Made by a program: the position numbers and the translations under genes
Assembly: GCA_001799695.1 (NCBI GenBank)
Contig: MGTY01000095.1
Span: 1 to 64,000 of the forward strand
Direction: 5' to 3'
Source of the DNA: Elusimicrobia bacterium GWA2_69_24
Lineage (GTDB): Bacteria > Elusimicrobiota > Elusimicrobia > UBA1565
DNA: 64,000 bases
Notes under the pieces: generated by a model
The model's database searches: none
Told to the model about the DNA's origin: nothing
Seen by the model: the letters and a program-made list of their open reading frames with translations, nothing else
In this document: positions 25,964 to 35,851 of the stretch, one piece after another
How positions within the stretch are numbered: position 1 is the stretch's first letter
How the letters are laid out: every line of letters starts with the position of its first letter

Positions 25964-26758
25964 TCATCCCTTGCGCGGTTTGTCGAATGTGCAGACCCGC
26001 CCGGAATTAGGATCGACGACAAAGATTTTCCCAAGGTCTGGTGGCCCAGAATGATTTTTCGTGAAGCCGCGACTATCAGGCCTCTCAGATTTGCGCGCGC
26101 GGACATGCCAATCCGCTCTGGGGACGCCGAAACATGATTCGCGATAAATTTCGGCTGAATTACTATCGCAACGATAGTCCCACCCGATGGCAATTCCTTG
26201 CTTCTTAGCGTATTCTTGCGCCGCCCTGATGGCTTGCTCGCAGTTGAGCTTGATTGTCGTATCGAATCCCCACGCTGAGGTGTCGACGATGTTAAAACTT
26301 AGTCGGACAAACTGGTCTCCCAATATCTGATCATTGGTCCGATCTTGCAGCAAGATTTGATCCTCCCAATCAGCGTATGTTCCCGAGATGGGAACGCCCC
26401 CAAACAGTTGCTGAAATACCCCTCGCCCGCTAGTGAACTTCAATGGCGGCTTTGGCGGAGATGGCAGGAAGAGGTCCCAATAGGTCAACGGTATCGAATC
26501 GCGCGTTACACTATAAAGAACGGAGCCTGGGGCTGCATATATCTTCCATAGGAATCCATGCCGACACGTGAAATGAAAATCTCCATAAATCGTGAGCAGC
26601 TCGGCAATTCTCTTTTGAACTGCTGGACGGCAGTCGGACATTATGTCACTAGTCCGATCCGGCTCGCGATCGGCAAGCGCCCATAGAGGGCTTCCGGTTG
26701 CGAGCCAAAACGCCAGTGCGGCAATCATTAGTGATTTGCCCATTGTAAATCTAACCAA
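25964..26758 (-). CDS. Hypothetical secreted protein
   Basis: 264 aa; N-terminal hydrophobic signal 'MIAALAFWLATGSPLWALA'; no recognised domain. Confidence 0.55.
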   Translation of the reverse strand: MVRFTMGKSLMIAALAFWLATGSPLWALADREPDRTSDIMSDCRPAVQKRIAELLTIYGDFHFTCRHGFLWKIYAAPGSVLYSVTRDSIPLTYWDLFLPSPPKPPLKFTSGRGVFQQLFGGVPISGTYADWEDQILLQDRTNDQILGDQFVRLSFNIVDTSAWGFDTTIKLNCEQAIRAAQEYAKKQGIAIGWDYRCDSNSAEIYRESCFGVPRADWHVRARKSERPDSRGFTKNHSGPPDLGKIFVVDPNSGRVCTFDKPRKG

Positions 26759-26815
26759 TAATCCTGCTGTTCAGCCTAGATAATGACTTGCAACCCCCAT
26801 ATACGTTCGAAACTC

Positions 26816-26833
26816 GTCCAGTCGCCGGAGCTT
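26816..26833. repeat. att-like direct repeat, copy 3
   Basis: GTCCAGTCGCCGGAGCTT identical to 21617-21634. Confidence 0.85.
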
Positions 26834-26842
26834 CTTGACGCA

Positions 26843-26873
26843 GAAAGCCCCAGCCTTCGCGCTGGGGCTTTCT
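26843..26873. terminator. Rho-independent terminator-like hairpin
   Basis: AGAAAGCCCCAGC-CTTCGC-GCTGGGGCTTTCT, near-symmetric and possibly bidirectional. Confidence 0.75.
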
Positions 26874-26914
26874 GTTGTCTGGAGTCACGCCCTCCCGGAT
26901 CGGGAGACCGCGCG

Positions 26915-27193
26915 TCAGGCGCCGCGAAGGCGGGTCAGCACGCGGGTCACTTTCAGGAGCGCGCAGGAACCGCCCAATATCGCCTCATCCAGCCGACCCT
27001 TGTGGATATCCAAGAGCATCTTCGCATCCTGGAGGTCCCTGCCGATATCCGCAAGCAGGTCGACGTCCCGTGTGGCGCGGACCACTCCCCATGCGACAGC
27101 GGCCCATCCTCCGATGAGGGCATGCGGTACCGAGTGAGCCTTGAATATCGCGTGAAGACGTCGGAACGACTGGATCGGGGTCTCAGCGCCCAT
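26915..27193 (-). CDS. Short MNT-type nucleotidyltransferase-like protein, apparently internally deleted
   Basis: 'HALIGGWAAVAWGVVRATRDVDLLADIGRDLQDAKMLLDIHKGRLDEAIL'. Confidence 0.5.
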   Translation of the reverse strand: MGAETPIQSFRRLHAIFKAHSVPHALIGGWAAVAWGVVRATRDVDLLADIGRDLQDAKMLLDIHKGRLDEAILGGSCALLKVTRVLTRLRGA

Positions 27194-27395
27194 GCGCCGA
27201 GTTCCCCGCGCGCCACAACGCCGAGATCTCCGAGCGGGAAAAACCACGCGAGCGCAGTCCGGATGTGAAAAGCTTCCTTGCTGCGGAAAGGATGGCCAAG
27301 CCTTCTTTCAAGCGGATGGATGGGGTGCGCATTCGCTCGGATCGGGCGAGAGAATCCTTGCGATATCTCCGAAGCTCTGAATGCGCCACGCCCAT
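27183..27395 (-). CDS. Small hypothetical protein overlapping the MNT-like gene
   Basis: 70 aa; overlaps the downstream start, TA-like layout. Confidence 0.35.
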   Translation of the reverse strand: MGVAHSELRRYRKDSLARSERMRTPSIRLKEGLAILSAARKLFTSGLRSRGFSRSEISALWRAGNSAHGR

Positions 27396-27978
27396 ACTAT
27401 AACAGGTGCCCGGAATCGATTCAAGGCTCTCTCGACGACCTTAAATGAGTTCGGAGCATTCCCAACATCAGCATGCACATCAGGAACCTTTTTCGAGAAC
27501 AGGAGCTTGCCTCCGGTTCAGTTGTTAAGAATTGCTTAACAACTGCCGCTGATGTCAAGAACTACAGCTCCAGCTTCTACAATTGGCGCTTCCGGATTCT
27601 CCGAGGGTAACGGCGGAAGTAGACAGCCACAGGGTCCACAAAGATTTAAAAGTGTTCCAGAGCGGGACATATGGCGACCCCCGATACGAGAAAGTACGAT
27701 ATTTCCAGCACAATTCATGCGGCCGCCTCCAACGCTGGAGGATTTTCAAAAAAAGCACTTCTAATCTCGATATTTATTGCAAGAAGGGTCGCTGCGGGTC
27801 GGCTGGAATACGACTCAACGATCCACGACAACCCCGGAAGCGTCAAGTTGTTTAAGTTATGCCATTTCCCCGCGCCGAAGCAGAGTCAAACAACTTAAAA
27901 ACTTAATCCCCGGGACGGGAGCGGGGCGCGCGGTGTTGACAAGCGGCGACAGCTATTTGCTATCATTGACTCAACAGC

Positions 27979-27990
27979 TCAATTGAGATG
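27979..27990 (+). promoter_or_regulatory. TCAATTGAGATG repeat, copy 1 (contains palindrome CTCAATTGAG)
   Basis: Exact copy at 28128-28139; both contain the ATG of a small ORF. Confidence 0.6.
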
Positions 27991-28140
27991 CACTCTCACA
28001 AACCTCCCCTCCAGCCGTCCCCGGAGATCGCCATCTTCAGGCGCGACGGCGAGTCGCCCGATGAAGCGGACCGGTGGCGCAACCGGATATCCGAGAGATT
28101 TTTTTGGCCCGCGGCTGAGATGAACGGTCAATTGAGATGA
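27988..28140 (+). CDS. 50-aa small ORF
   Basis: MHSHKPPLQPSPEIAIFRRDGESPDEADRWRNRISERFFWPAAEMNGQLR; overlaps the next ORF start. Confidence 0.4.
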   Translation: MHSHKPPLQPSPEIAIFRRDGESPDEADRWRNRISERFFWPAAEMNGQLR

Positions 28141-28367
28141 CGAATCGCGCTCAGTCGGTCCCTCGCGCAGAGAACCCGGGCATCCGGACCCAGCGCTGCT
28201 GCTGCGGGCAGCTCCTGGCCGTCCGGACCCCGCGGGGGATCGAGATCAAATGCAAGCGCTGCAGGAGGGTTCACCTTATTCCGATAAGGTGGTCCCAAGA
28301 GGCCAGAGACCAGGGATCCTCCGGGGTCGCGAGTCCAGAGCCATCCGTCGGTGAGAAATCCGGATGA
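28137..28367 (+). CDS. Com-like zinc-ribbon small protein
   Basis: 'RTQRCCCGQLLAVRTPRGIEIKCKRCRRVHLI' resembles Mu Com-family zinc fingers. Confidence 0.6.
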   Translation: MTNRAQSVPRAENPGIRTQRCCCGQLLAVRTPRGIEIKCKRCRRVHLIPIRWSQEARDQGSSGVASPEPSVGEKSG

Positions 28368-29218
28368 CAATGGAGAAGACGACCATGGAGAAATCAAGAC
28401 AGGTCCGTGCGATGGCGCGCGGTCGGTTTGCGCTGGCGGCGGTGCTGGCGCTCGGGATCGGCCAGGCCGCCTCGGCGCAGGAAGCGAAAAGGATACAGGA
28501 CAATTCGTTCCTGTTGGAAGAGGCGTACAATCAGGAACCCGGCGTCATCCAGCATATCCAGGTCTATCAGTACTTGAGCCGGAGCAAGACCTGGGCCTAT
28601 TCCTTCACCGAGGAATGGCCGGCGCCGGGACAGGCGCATCAGCTGTCGGTGACGGCTCCGGTGAGCCGGCTGCGCGAGCCGGTCAACGGGACCCGGGTCG
28701 GCGACATAGCCCTGAACTACCGCTATCAGCTGGTGATGACGGGGCCGATCGCGCTGGCGCCCCGCTTCTCCTTCCTGCTCCCCACCGGGGATCATAGGGA
28801 AGGCTTCGGCAGCGGCGCCCTGGGGGGGCAGGTCAATATCCCGCTCAGCGTCGAGCTCTCCGACCGCTGGGTGACCCATTGGAACGCGGGCGGCACCTTC
28901 GTTCCCGGCAGCCGGGAGCCGGGCGGCGCCCGGGCGGACACCCTCGGGTTCAACCAAGGGGCCGGCGCGATCTTTTCCGTCAACAACAATGTCAATCTCA
29001 TGTTCGAGGCGGCCTGGACTTCCTTCGAGTCGGTCCAACCCGACGGGACGAAGGTCCGGGACGAGACGGCGTTCCTCAATCCGGGCCTGCGGTTCGCCGT
29101 CAATCTCAAGTCCGGACTCCAGATCGTCCCGGGCGTGGCCTTTCCGATCGGCATGGGACCCTCCAAAGGCGAGAGCGGGGTCTTGGCCTATCTATCGTTC
29201 GAGCATCCGTTGTTCTGA
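28364..29218 (+). CDS. Outer-membrane beta-barrel-like protein
   Basis: 284 aa; signal peptide then alternating amphipathic strands ending '...SFEHPLF' (C-terminal Phe). Confidence 0.65.
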   Translation: MTMEKTTMEKSRQVRAMARGRFALAAVLALGIGQAASAQEAKRIQDNSFLLEEAYNQEPGVIQHIQVYQYLSRSKTWAYSFTEEWPAPGQAHQLSVTAPVSRLREPVNGTRVGDIALNYRYQLVMTGPIALAPRFSFLLPTGDHREGFGSGALGGQVNIPLSVELSDRWVTHWNAGGTFVPGSREPGGARADTLGFNQGAGAIFSVNNNVNLMFEAAWTSFESVQPDGTKVRDETAFLNPGLRFAVNLKSGLQIVPGVAFPIGMGPSKGESGVLAYLSFEHPLF

Positions 29219-29230
29219 GGGGAGGGACGC

Positions 29231-31207
29231 ATGACGTCATCCGGACATTGCGGGCATGCGGAGCCGGAATCGGCGGAGATCGCGGCAGGCCGTATCGCGC
29301 TGGTAGGACACCCCAACGTCGGGAAGTCGGTGGTGTTCAACCGCCTCACCGGCAGCTACGTCACGGTCTCGAATTACCCCGGCACGACCGTGGACGTCAC
29401 GCGCGGCATCGGCCGGCTGCAGGGCCGCTCCTGGCAGGTGATCGACACCCCGGGAGTGCGCTCCCTCACCCCGCAATCCGAGGATGAGCTGGCGTCCCGG
29501 GATCTGCTCCTGCGGGAAAGACCGGACGTGGTGATCCAGGTCGCCGACGCCAAGAACCTCAAGCAGACGCTGATGCTGACCGCGGCGCTGGCCGACCTGG
29601 GGCTGCCCATGGTGCTCGCCCTGAACATGTCCGACGAGGCCGAGTCCCGGGGCTACCACTGCGACGTGCGCCGCCTGTCCGGCATCCTGGGGATCCCGGT
29701 CGTGCAGACCGTCGCCACCGCGGGCGCGGGCCTGGAGGAGCTCAAAGCGTGCCTGTCCCATGCCGCGCGCGCGAACCGGGTGGAATATTGCGCTGAGATA
29801 GAGTCCGCGCTGCGCCGGCTGAAGCCGGCGCCGGCCTCCGGAGAGTCGGACCGGTTCGTGGGCCTGGCGCTGCTTTCGGGAGACGAGGGCGTCTGCGGCT
29901 GCCTCCCGCATGCGGATCCGGAAAAGACCGGCGGCGCCCTGGTCCGGGCGCAGGAACTGCGCCGGGACTTCGTCCGCCCTCCCGAGTTCCTGGTGCACGC
30001 CGGCCGGGAAGCCTGGGCCATGGAGGTCGTGGGCGAGGTGCAGACGCGCTCGCGGGCCGGCCGGCCGGGCTGGCTGCAAACCCTCGACAAGTGGTCCATG
30101 CGCGGTCTGCCCGGCTACGCCCTGGCGGCCGGCACCCTCCTGGTCATGTATTATTTCGTCGGGGTCCTGGCCGCGGGCCACGGGGTGGACTTCATGGAGA
30201 ACACCCTGTTCGGGGAGTACCTCAACCCGACCGCGGTGCGCTGGGTGCGGGCGGCCGTCCCATCCCCATTCCTCCAGGACATGCTGGTCGGAGAGTACGG
30301 CATCGTCACGATGGCGCTGACCTACGCCCTGGCCATCGTATTCCCCATCGTGACGGCTTTCTTCCTGTTCTTCGGCTGCCTGGAGGATTCCGGCTACCTG
30401 CCCCGCCTGAGCGCGATGCTGGACAAGGCGTTCCGGCTGGTGGGCTTGAACGGCAAGGCGGTCATCCCCATGGTCCTGGGCCTCGGCTGCGACACGATGG
30501 CGACGCTGAGCACCCGGATACTGGACTCGCGCAAGGAGCGCCTGCTGGCCACCATGCTGCTCACCCTGGGGATCCCCTGTTCGGCGCAACTGGGGGTCAT
30601 CATGGGAATACTGGCCAAGCATGGGCTGCGGGAATGGGCGGTCTGGCTGGCCGCCGTCGGAGGGACGACGCTCGCGGCGGGTTGGGCGGCGTCGAAACTC
30701 CTGCCCGGGGCCCGCTCACCCTTCATCATGGAGATACCGCCGCTGCGCATCCCCGAGCCAGGGAACATCCTCCTCAAGATCAAGATCCGGCTGGTGTGGT
30801 ACCTCAAGGAAGCCGTGCCTCTGTTCATGCTCGGGACCCTGGCCTTGTTCCTGTTCGACCGCATCGGCGTCCTCAAGCGGGTCGAGGTCCTGCTCGCGCC
30901 GGTTACGACGACCCTGCTGGGTCTTCCCAGCGAGACCGCTTGGTGCTTCATATTGGGTTTCCTCAGGCGGGACTACGGGGCCGCCGGCCTCTTCACCCTG
31001 GCGGAAAAGGGAGCGCTCGACTCCAGGCAGATCGTGGTCAGCCTGGTCGCCATAACCCTCTTCATGCCGTGCCTGGCGCAATTCCTGGTCATGGTCAAGG
31101 AGCGCGGGGCGCGGGCGGCGTGCTTCATCAGCGCCTTCGTCTTCGCGACCGCTTTCGCGGTGGGAGCCGCGCTGAATCAGTTCCTCGCATTCACGAATCT
31201 GCTCTGA
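29231..31207 (+). CDS. feoB: Ferrous iron transport protein B
   Basis: 658 aa; 'ALVGHPNVGKSVVFNRLTGSYVTVSNYPGTTVD', 'DTPGVRSL', gate/core 'GCLEDSGYLPRLS', 'GLGCDTMATLSTR'. Confidence 0.95.
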   Translation: MTSSGHCGHAEPESAEIAAGRIALVGHPNVGKSVVFNRLTGSYVTVSNYPGTTVDVTRGIGRLQGRSWQVIDTPGVRSLTPQSEDELASRDLLLRERPDVVIQVADAKNLKQTLMLTAALADLGLPMVLALNMSDEAESRGYHCDVRRLSGILGIPVVQTVATAGAGLEELKACLSHAARANRVEYCAEIESALRRLKPAPASGESDRFVGLALLSGDEGVCGCLPHADPEKTGGALVRAQELRRDFVRPPEFLVHAGREAWAMEVVGEVQTRSRAGRPGWLQTLDKWSMRGLPGYALAAGTLLVMYYFVGVLAAGHGVDFMENTLFGEYLNPTAVRWVRAAVPSPFLQDMLVGEYGIVTMALTYALAIVFPIVTAFFLFFGCLEDSGYLPRLSAMLDKAFRLVGLNGKAVIPMVLGLGCDTMATLSTRILDSRKERLLATMLLTLGIPCSAQLGVIMGILAKHGLREWAVWLAAVGGTTLAAGWAASKLLPGARSPFIMEIPPLRIPEPGNILLKIKIRLVWYLKEAVPLFMLGTLALFLFDRIGVLKRVEVLLAPVTTTLLGLPSETAWCFILGFLRRDYGAAGLFTLAEKGALDSRQIVVSLVAITLFMPCLAQFLVMVKERGARAACFISAFVFATAFAVGAALNQFLAFTNLL

Positions 31208-31220
31208 GGGAGGCTGCCGC

Positions 31221-31907
31221 ATGTACATGGGAGCGATGTGCCGCATCAAGCCGGCCGAGGTGGAGGAAGAAGAGGAAGCCCTGGGGGTCGTGTGGCATTA
31301 CCGCGAGGTCGGCGACCACGGAGAGGCCGGCATCCGGCAGACCTTGTCGAAGGGAGTGTCTCCCGAGGTGTTCGACCGGCTCCAGGTGAAAGGGTACCTC
31401 CGGATCGAAGCCGGGAAGGTGGGATTCAGCGACGAAGGGGAACGGCTCGCGCGGGACGTGACGCGCCGGCACCGTCTTGCGGAGCGGCTGCTGGTGGATA
31501 TGCTGGACTTGGGCGCGGACAGCATCGATGAGAACGCCTGCCGGTGGGAACACATCCTGTCCCCGGAGGCCACGACGGCCATATGCACCCTGTTGGGGCA
31601 TCCCCGCCATTGCCCGCACGGGACCGCCATCCCCCCGGGGGAATGCTGCACGAAATGGACCCAACAGGCCGAATCGGTCATCACCTCCCTAGACAAGCTC
31701 GCGCCCGGGAGTTCCGGGAAGGTGGCCTATCTGGCCTTGGCGGAGAAATCCGTGATGCAGAAGCTCCTCTCCCTCGGCCTGACTCCGGGCAGCACCGTCT
31801 CCCTGCAGCAGAAAGCGCCGTCCATCGTGGTCCAAGCGGGGGAGACCGTGATCGCCCTGGAGGCGGAGCTGGCCCGCCACATCTCGGTGCGGAAGAACCC
31901 GGACTAA
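31221..31907 (+). CDS. DtxR/MntR-type regulator fused to a FeoA-like domain
   Basis: 'RRHRLAERLLVDMLDLGADSIDENACRWEHILSPEATTAICTLLGHPRHCPHG' plus C-terminal FeoA/SH3-like 'LLSLGLTPGSTVSLQQKAPSIVVQAGETVIALEAELARHI'. Confidence 0.85.
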   Translation: MYMGAMCRIKPAEVEEEEEALGVVWHYREVGDHGEAGIRQTLSKGVSPEVFDRLQVKGYLRIEAGKVGFSDEGERLARDVTRRHRLAERLLVDMLDLGADSIDENACRWEHILSPEATTAICTLLGHPRHCPHGTAIPPGECCTKWTQQAESVITSLDKLAPGSSGKVAYLALAEKSVMQKLLSLGLTPGSTVSLQQKAPSIVVQAGETVIALEAELARHISVRKNPD

Positions 31908-31947
31908 TTTTATAGACTCTCCGCACATCCTTGGTGAGGACCCAAAC

Positions 31948-32091
31948 ATGAAAGAAGACGCAGCCCTCGTCAGCGCCGCCATCATCGTATCCGCCCTGGT
32001 CGGGAGGAGCGAGATGCACATCAGCATCGACGCCCCCATCCTGAAGGAGACCCTTCAGAAGGCCTATACGATGGCGATGTCCGTCAAATAG
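31948..32091 (+). CDS. 47-aa small protein
   Basis: MKEDAALVSAAIIVSALVGRSEMHISIDAPILKETLQKAYTMAMSVK. Confidence 0.4.
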   Translation: MKEDAALVSAAIIVSALVGRSEMHISIDAPILKETLQKAYTMAMSVK

Positions 32092-32094
32092 AGT

Positions 32095-33179
<1,085 letters not shown>

Positions 33180-33183
<4 letters not shown>

Positions 33184-33839
33184 GGGAGCTCCTGCAGGCA
33201 GGATTCGATCTTGGCCCTATAGCCGGTCGCGGCCGGGTCGTCGGCGCCCTTCATCTTCAGATAGGCCAGGGCCTCGCCGTAGAGCCGGCGCGCGGCGACC
33301 ATGTCGGCGCTGGCCTCGCAGCGGCGGGCCTTCGCCACCAGCGCGTTGAGCCGGATGCGCACGACCCCCCCCTCCACCTTCTTCTTCAGGGATGCGATGG
33401 GCTTGGGGTCGGCCAGGCTGGCCTCGTATTCCTGGAGCTTGCGCAGGAAGCCGGTGTAGAGGGCGACCTTCGCCTCGGCCTCCTCCTCCGCGCGGACCCG
33501 GCGCATGAGCCCGACAAGCTCCTGACGGGCGGTCCGCAGGACCAGCCGGTCCCGCTCGGAGCGGGCCTTGCGCAGGGACTCCTCGGCCGAGCCGCCCGGG
33601 GACGGGATGCCGCGCTTCTCGTAGTCGGCCAGAGTCTCCAGGTTGCTCAGCGCCAGGTCCAGATGGACGATCTTGCTCTGGGGGTTCAGGGTCTGCTCCG
33701 CCGCCTTGGCGGAGTCGCGCGCCGCGCGCGAGCGGGCCTCGATGTCGATGGAGGTCAGGTGGGCGCAGTGGCGGCACAGGCCGTCGCTGGTGATGAAGAA
33801 GAACCAGCCGGAACAGCCGCATATCTTGCAGTCGGACAT
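33180..33839 (-). CDS. Zinc-finger/helical-repeat hypothetical protein
   Basis: Start at 'MSDCKICGCSGWFFFITSDGLCRHC'; helical remainder. Confidence 0.65.
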
Positions 33840-33913
33840 ATATACAGTATAGTGATAGACGCGTCCCAGGTACAAGGGCGTTTTACTATAATCCCGGGAG
33901 TGCCCGGATAAGG

Positions 33914-35851
33914 ATGGCAAAAATGAAACCGACCGCCCCCAAGGCCAAGTCCCTGATCAGCCACGAGGACCTCTATCTCTTCAACGAAGGCTCCCACGTC
34001 CGCCTCTACGACCACCTGGGGTCGCACGTCACGACCGGCACGGACGGGGGGCCCGGGGTCGCCTTCGCGGTATGGGCTCCGGACGCGGAGCGGGTCTCGG
34101 TCATGGGGGATTTCAACGGCTGGAGCAAGGACACGCACGTCCTGAAGCCCCACGGGTCGTCCGGCATCTGGGAGACCTTCGTCCCGGGCTTGAAGCAGGG
34201 CGCCATCTACAAATACCAGATCGACTCCCGCTACCGGATGTACAAGGTGGAAAAGGCCGACCCCTTCGCGTTCCATACGGAGACGCCGCCCAAGACCGGC
34301 TCCATCGTGTGGGACCTGGACTACAAGTGGGACGATGCGGCCTGGATGACGGAGCGGGGCAAGAAGAACGCCCTCAACGCGCCCATCTCCATCTACGAGA
34401 TGCACATCGGCTCCTGGCGCTGCGTCCCGGAGGACGGGAACCGGCCCCTGAGCTACCGCGAGATGGCGGAGCAGCTCCCGGCGTATCTGGCGGAGAAGGG
34501 CTTCACCCACGTGGAGTTCCTGCCCGTGATGGAACACCCTTTCGGCGGCTCCTGGGGCTACCAGGTCACCGGGTTCTTCGCCCCCACCAGCCGCTTCGGC
34601 ACCCCGCAGGACTTCATGCACCTCATCGACCAGCTGCACCAGCGCGGCATCGGCGTGATCCTGGATTGGGTCCCCTCCCACTTCCCCAAGGACATCCACG
34701 GCCTGGGCTACTTCGACGGCACCCACCTCTACGAGCACTCCGACCGGAGGGAGGGCTGGCATCCGGACTGGGACAGCATCATCTTCAACTACGGGCGCAA
34801 CGAGGTCCGCAGCTTCCTCTTCTCCAGCGGCCTGTTCTGGCTGGATAAGTACCACGCGGACGGGATCCGGGTCGACGCCGTGGCCTCCATGCTGTACCGG
34901 GACTATTCCCGCAAGGCCGGGGAATGGATCCCCAACAAGTTCGGCGGGCGCGAGAACCTGGAGGCGGTGGATTTCCTGCGCCGCTTCAACGCCGAGGTCT
35001 ACAAACACCACCCCGACACCCAGACCATCGCGGAGGAGTCCACGGACTGGCCGGCCGTCTCCCGGCCGACCTACGTGGGCGGGCTCGGCTTCGGCCTCAA
35101 GTGGGACATGGGCTGGATGCACGACACGCTCAAGTACTGGCGGCACGACCCGGTGCACCGCCGTTTCCACCACAACGAGATCACCTTCCGGATGCTCTAC
35201 GCTTTCCATGAGAACTTCACCCTGCCCCTCTCCCACGACGAGGTGGTGCACGGAAAATGCTCCCTCATCCGGCAGATGCCCGGGGACGACTGGCAGAAGT
35301 TCGCCAACCTGCGCGCCCTGTACTCCTACATGTGGGCCCAGTCCGGCAAGAAACTGCTGTTCATGGGCGGGGAATTCGGCCAATCGGACGAATGGAACCA
35401 CAACAAGAGCCTGGACTGGCACCTGACGCAGTACGACTCCCACCGGGGACTCTCGCTCCTGATCTCGGACCTCAACCGGGTCTACCGCTCCGAGGCCGCG
35501 CTGCACGAGCTGGACGTCGAGCCCGCCGGGTTCTCGTGGGTGGACGCCAACGACAGCAGCCAGAGCGTGCTCAGCTTCCTGCGCTTCTCCCGCTCCGGAG
35601 AAGAGGCCGTCCTGGTCCTGCTCAACCTGACCCCGATCCCGCGCATGGGCTACCGGATCGGCGTGCCCTGGGGCGGGGAATGGACTGAGATACTCAACAC
35701 CGACGCCCGGGAATACTGGGGCAGCGGCGTCGGGAACCAGGGGAAGGTCTGGGCCTCGGACGAGGGGTTCCACTGGCGACCCAGCTCTCTGAGCGTCAAC
35801 CTGCCCCCGCTCTCGGGACTGTACCTCAAGGGCGACTGCCGGCGGAAATGA
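33914..35851 (+). CDS. glgB: 1,4-alpha-glucan branching enzyme
   Basis: 645 aa; GH13 'WHADGIRVDAVASMLYRDYSR'-type region, 'IAEESTDWPAVSRPT', 'LPLSHDEVVHGKCSL'. Confidence 0.95.
   Translation: MAKMKPTAPKAKSLISHEDLYLFNEGSHVRLYDHLGSHVTTGTDGGPGVAFAVWAPDAERVSVMGDFNGWSKDTHVLKPHGSSGIWETFVPGLKQGAIYKYQIDSRYRMYKVEKADPFAFHTETPPKTGSIVWDLDYKWDDAAWMTERGKKNALNAPISIYEMHIGSWRCVPEDGNRPLSYREMAEQLPAYLAEKGFTHVEFLPVMEHPFGGSWGYQVTGFFAPTSRFGTPQDFMHLIDQLHQRGIGVILDWVPSHFPKDIHGLGYFDGTHLYEHSDRREGWHPDWDSIIFNYGRNEVRSFLFSSGLFWLDKYHADGIRVDAVASMLYRDYSRKAGEWIPNKFGGRENLEAVDFLRRFNAEVYKHHPDTQTIAEESTDWPAVSRPTYVGGLGFGLKWDMGWMHDTLKYWRHDPVHRRFHHNEITFRMLYAFHENFTLPLSHDEVVHGKCSLIRQMPGDDWQKFANLRALYSYMWAQSGKKLLFMGGEFGQSDEWNHNKSLDWHLTQYDSHRGLSLLISDLNRVYRSEAALHELDVEPAGFSWVDANDSSQSVLSFLRFSRSGEEAVLVLLNLTPIPRMGYRIGVPWGGEWTEILNTDAREYWGSGVGNQGKVWASDEGFHWRPSSLSVNLPPLSGLYLKGDCRRK

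Noticed and set aside
24537-26871. CRISPR-like interpretation of the repeated hairpins
   Set aside because: Only two 47-bp copies 2.3 kb apart and a third partial match in the tRNA; no regular spacing or cas genes. Better explained as att/terminator repeats.
27540-27900. Several short ORFs in the AT-richer interval
   Set aside because: Overlapping ORFs in multiple frames, no start context or conserved motif; probably non-coding or decayed.
33755-35773. 672-aa minus-strand ORF opposite glgB
   Set aside because: Val/Asp/His-rich antisense shadow; glgB on the plus strand is unambiguous.
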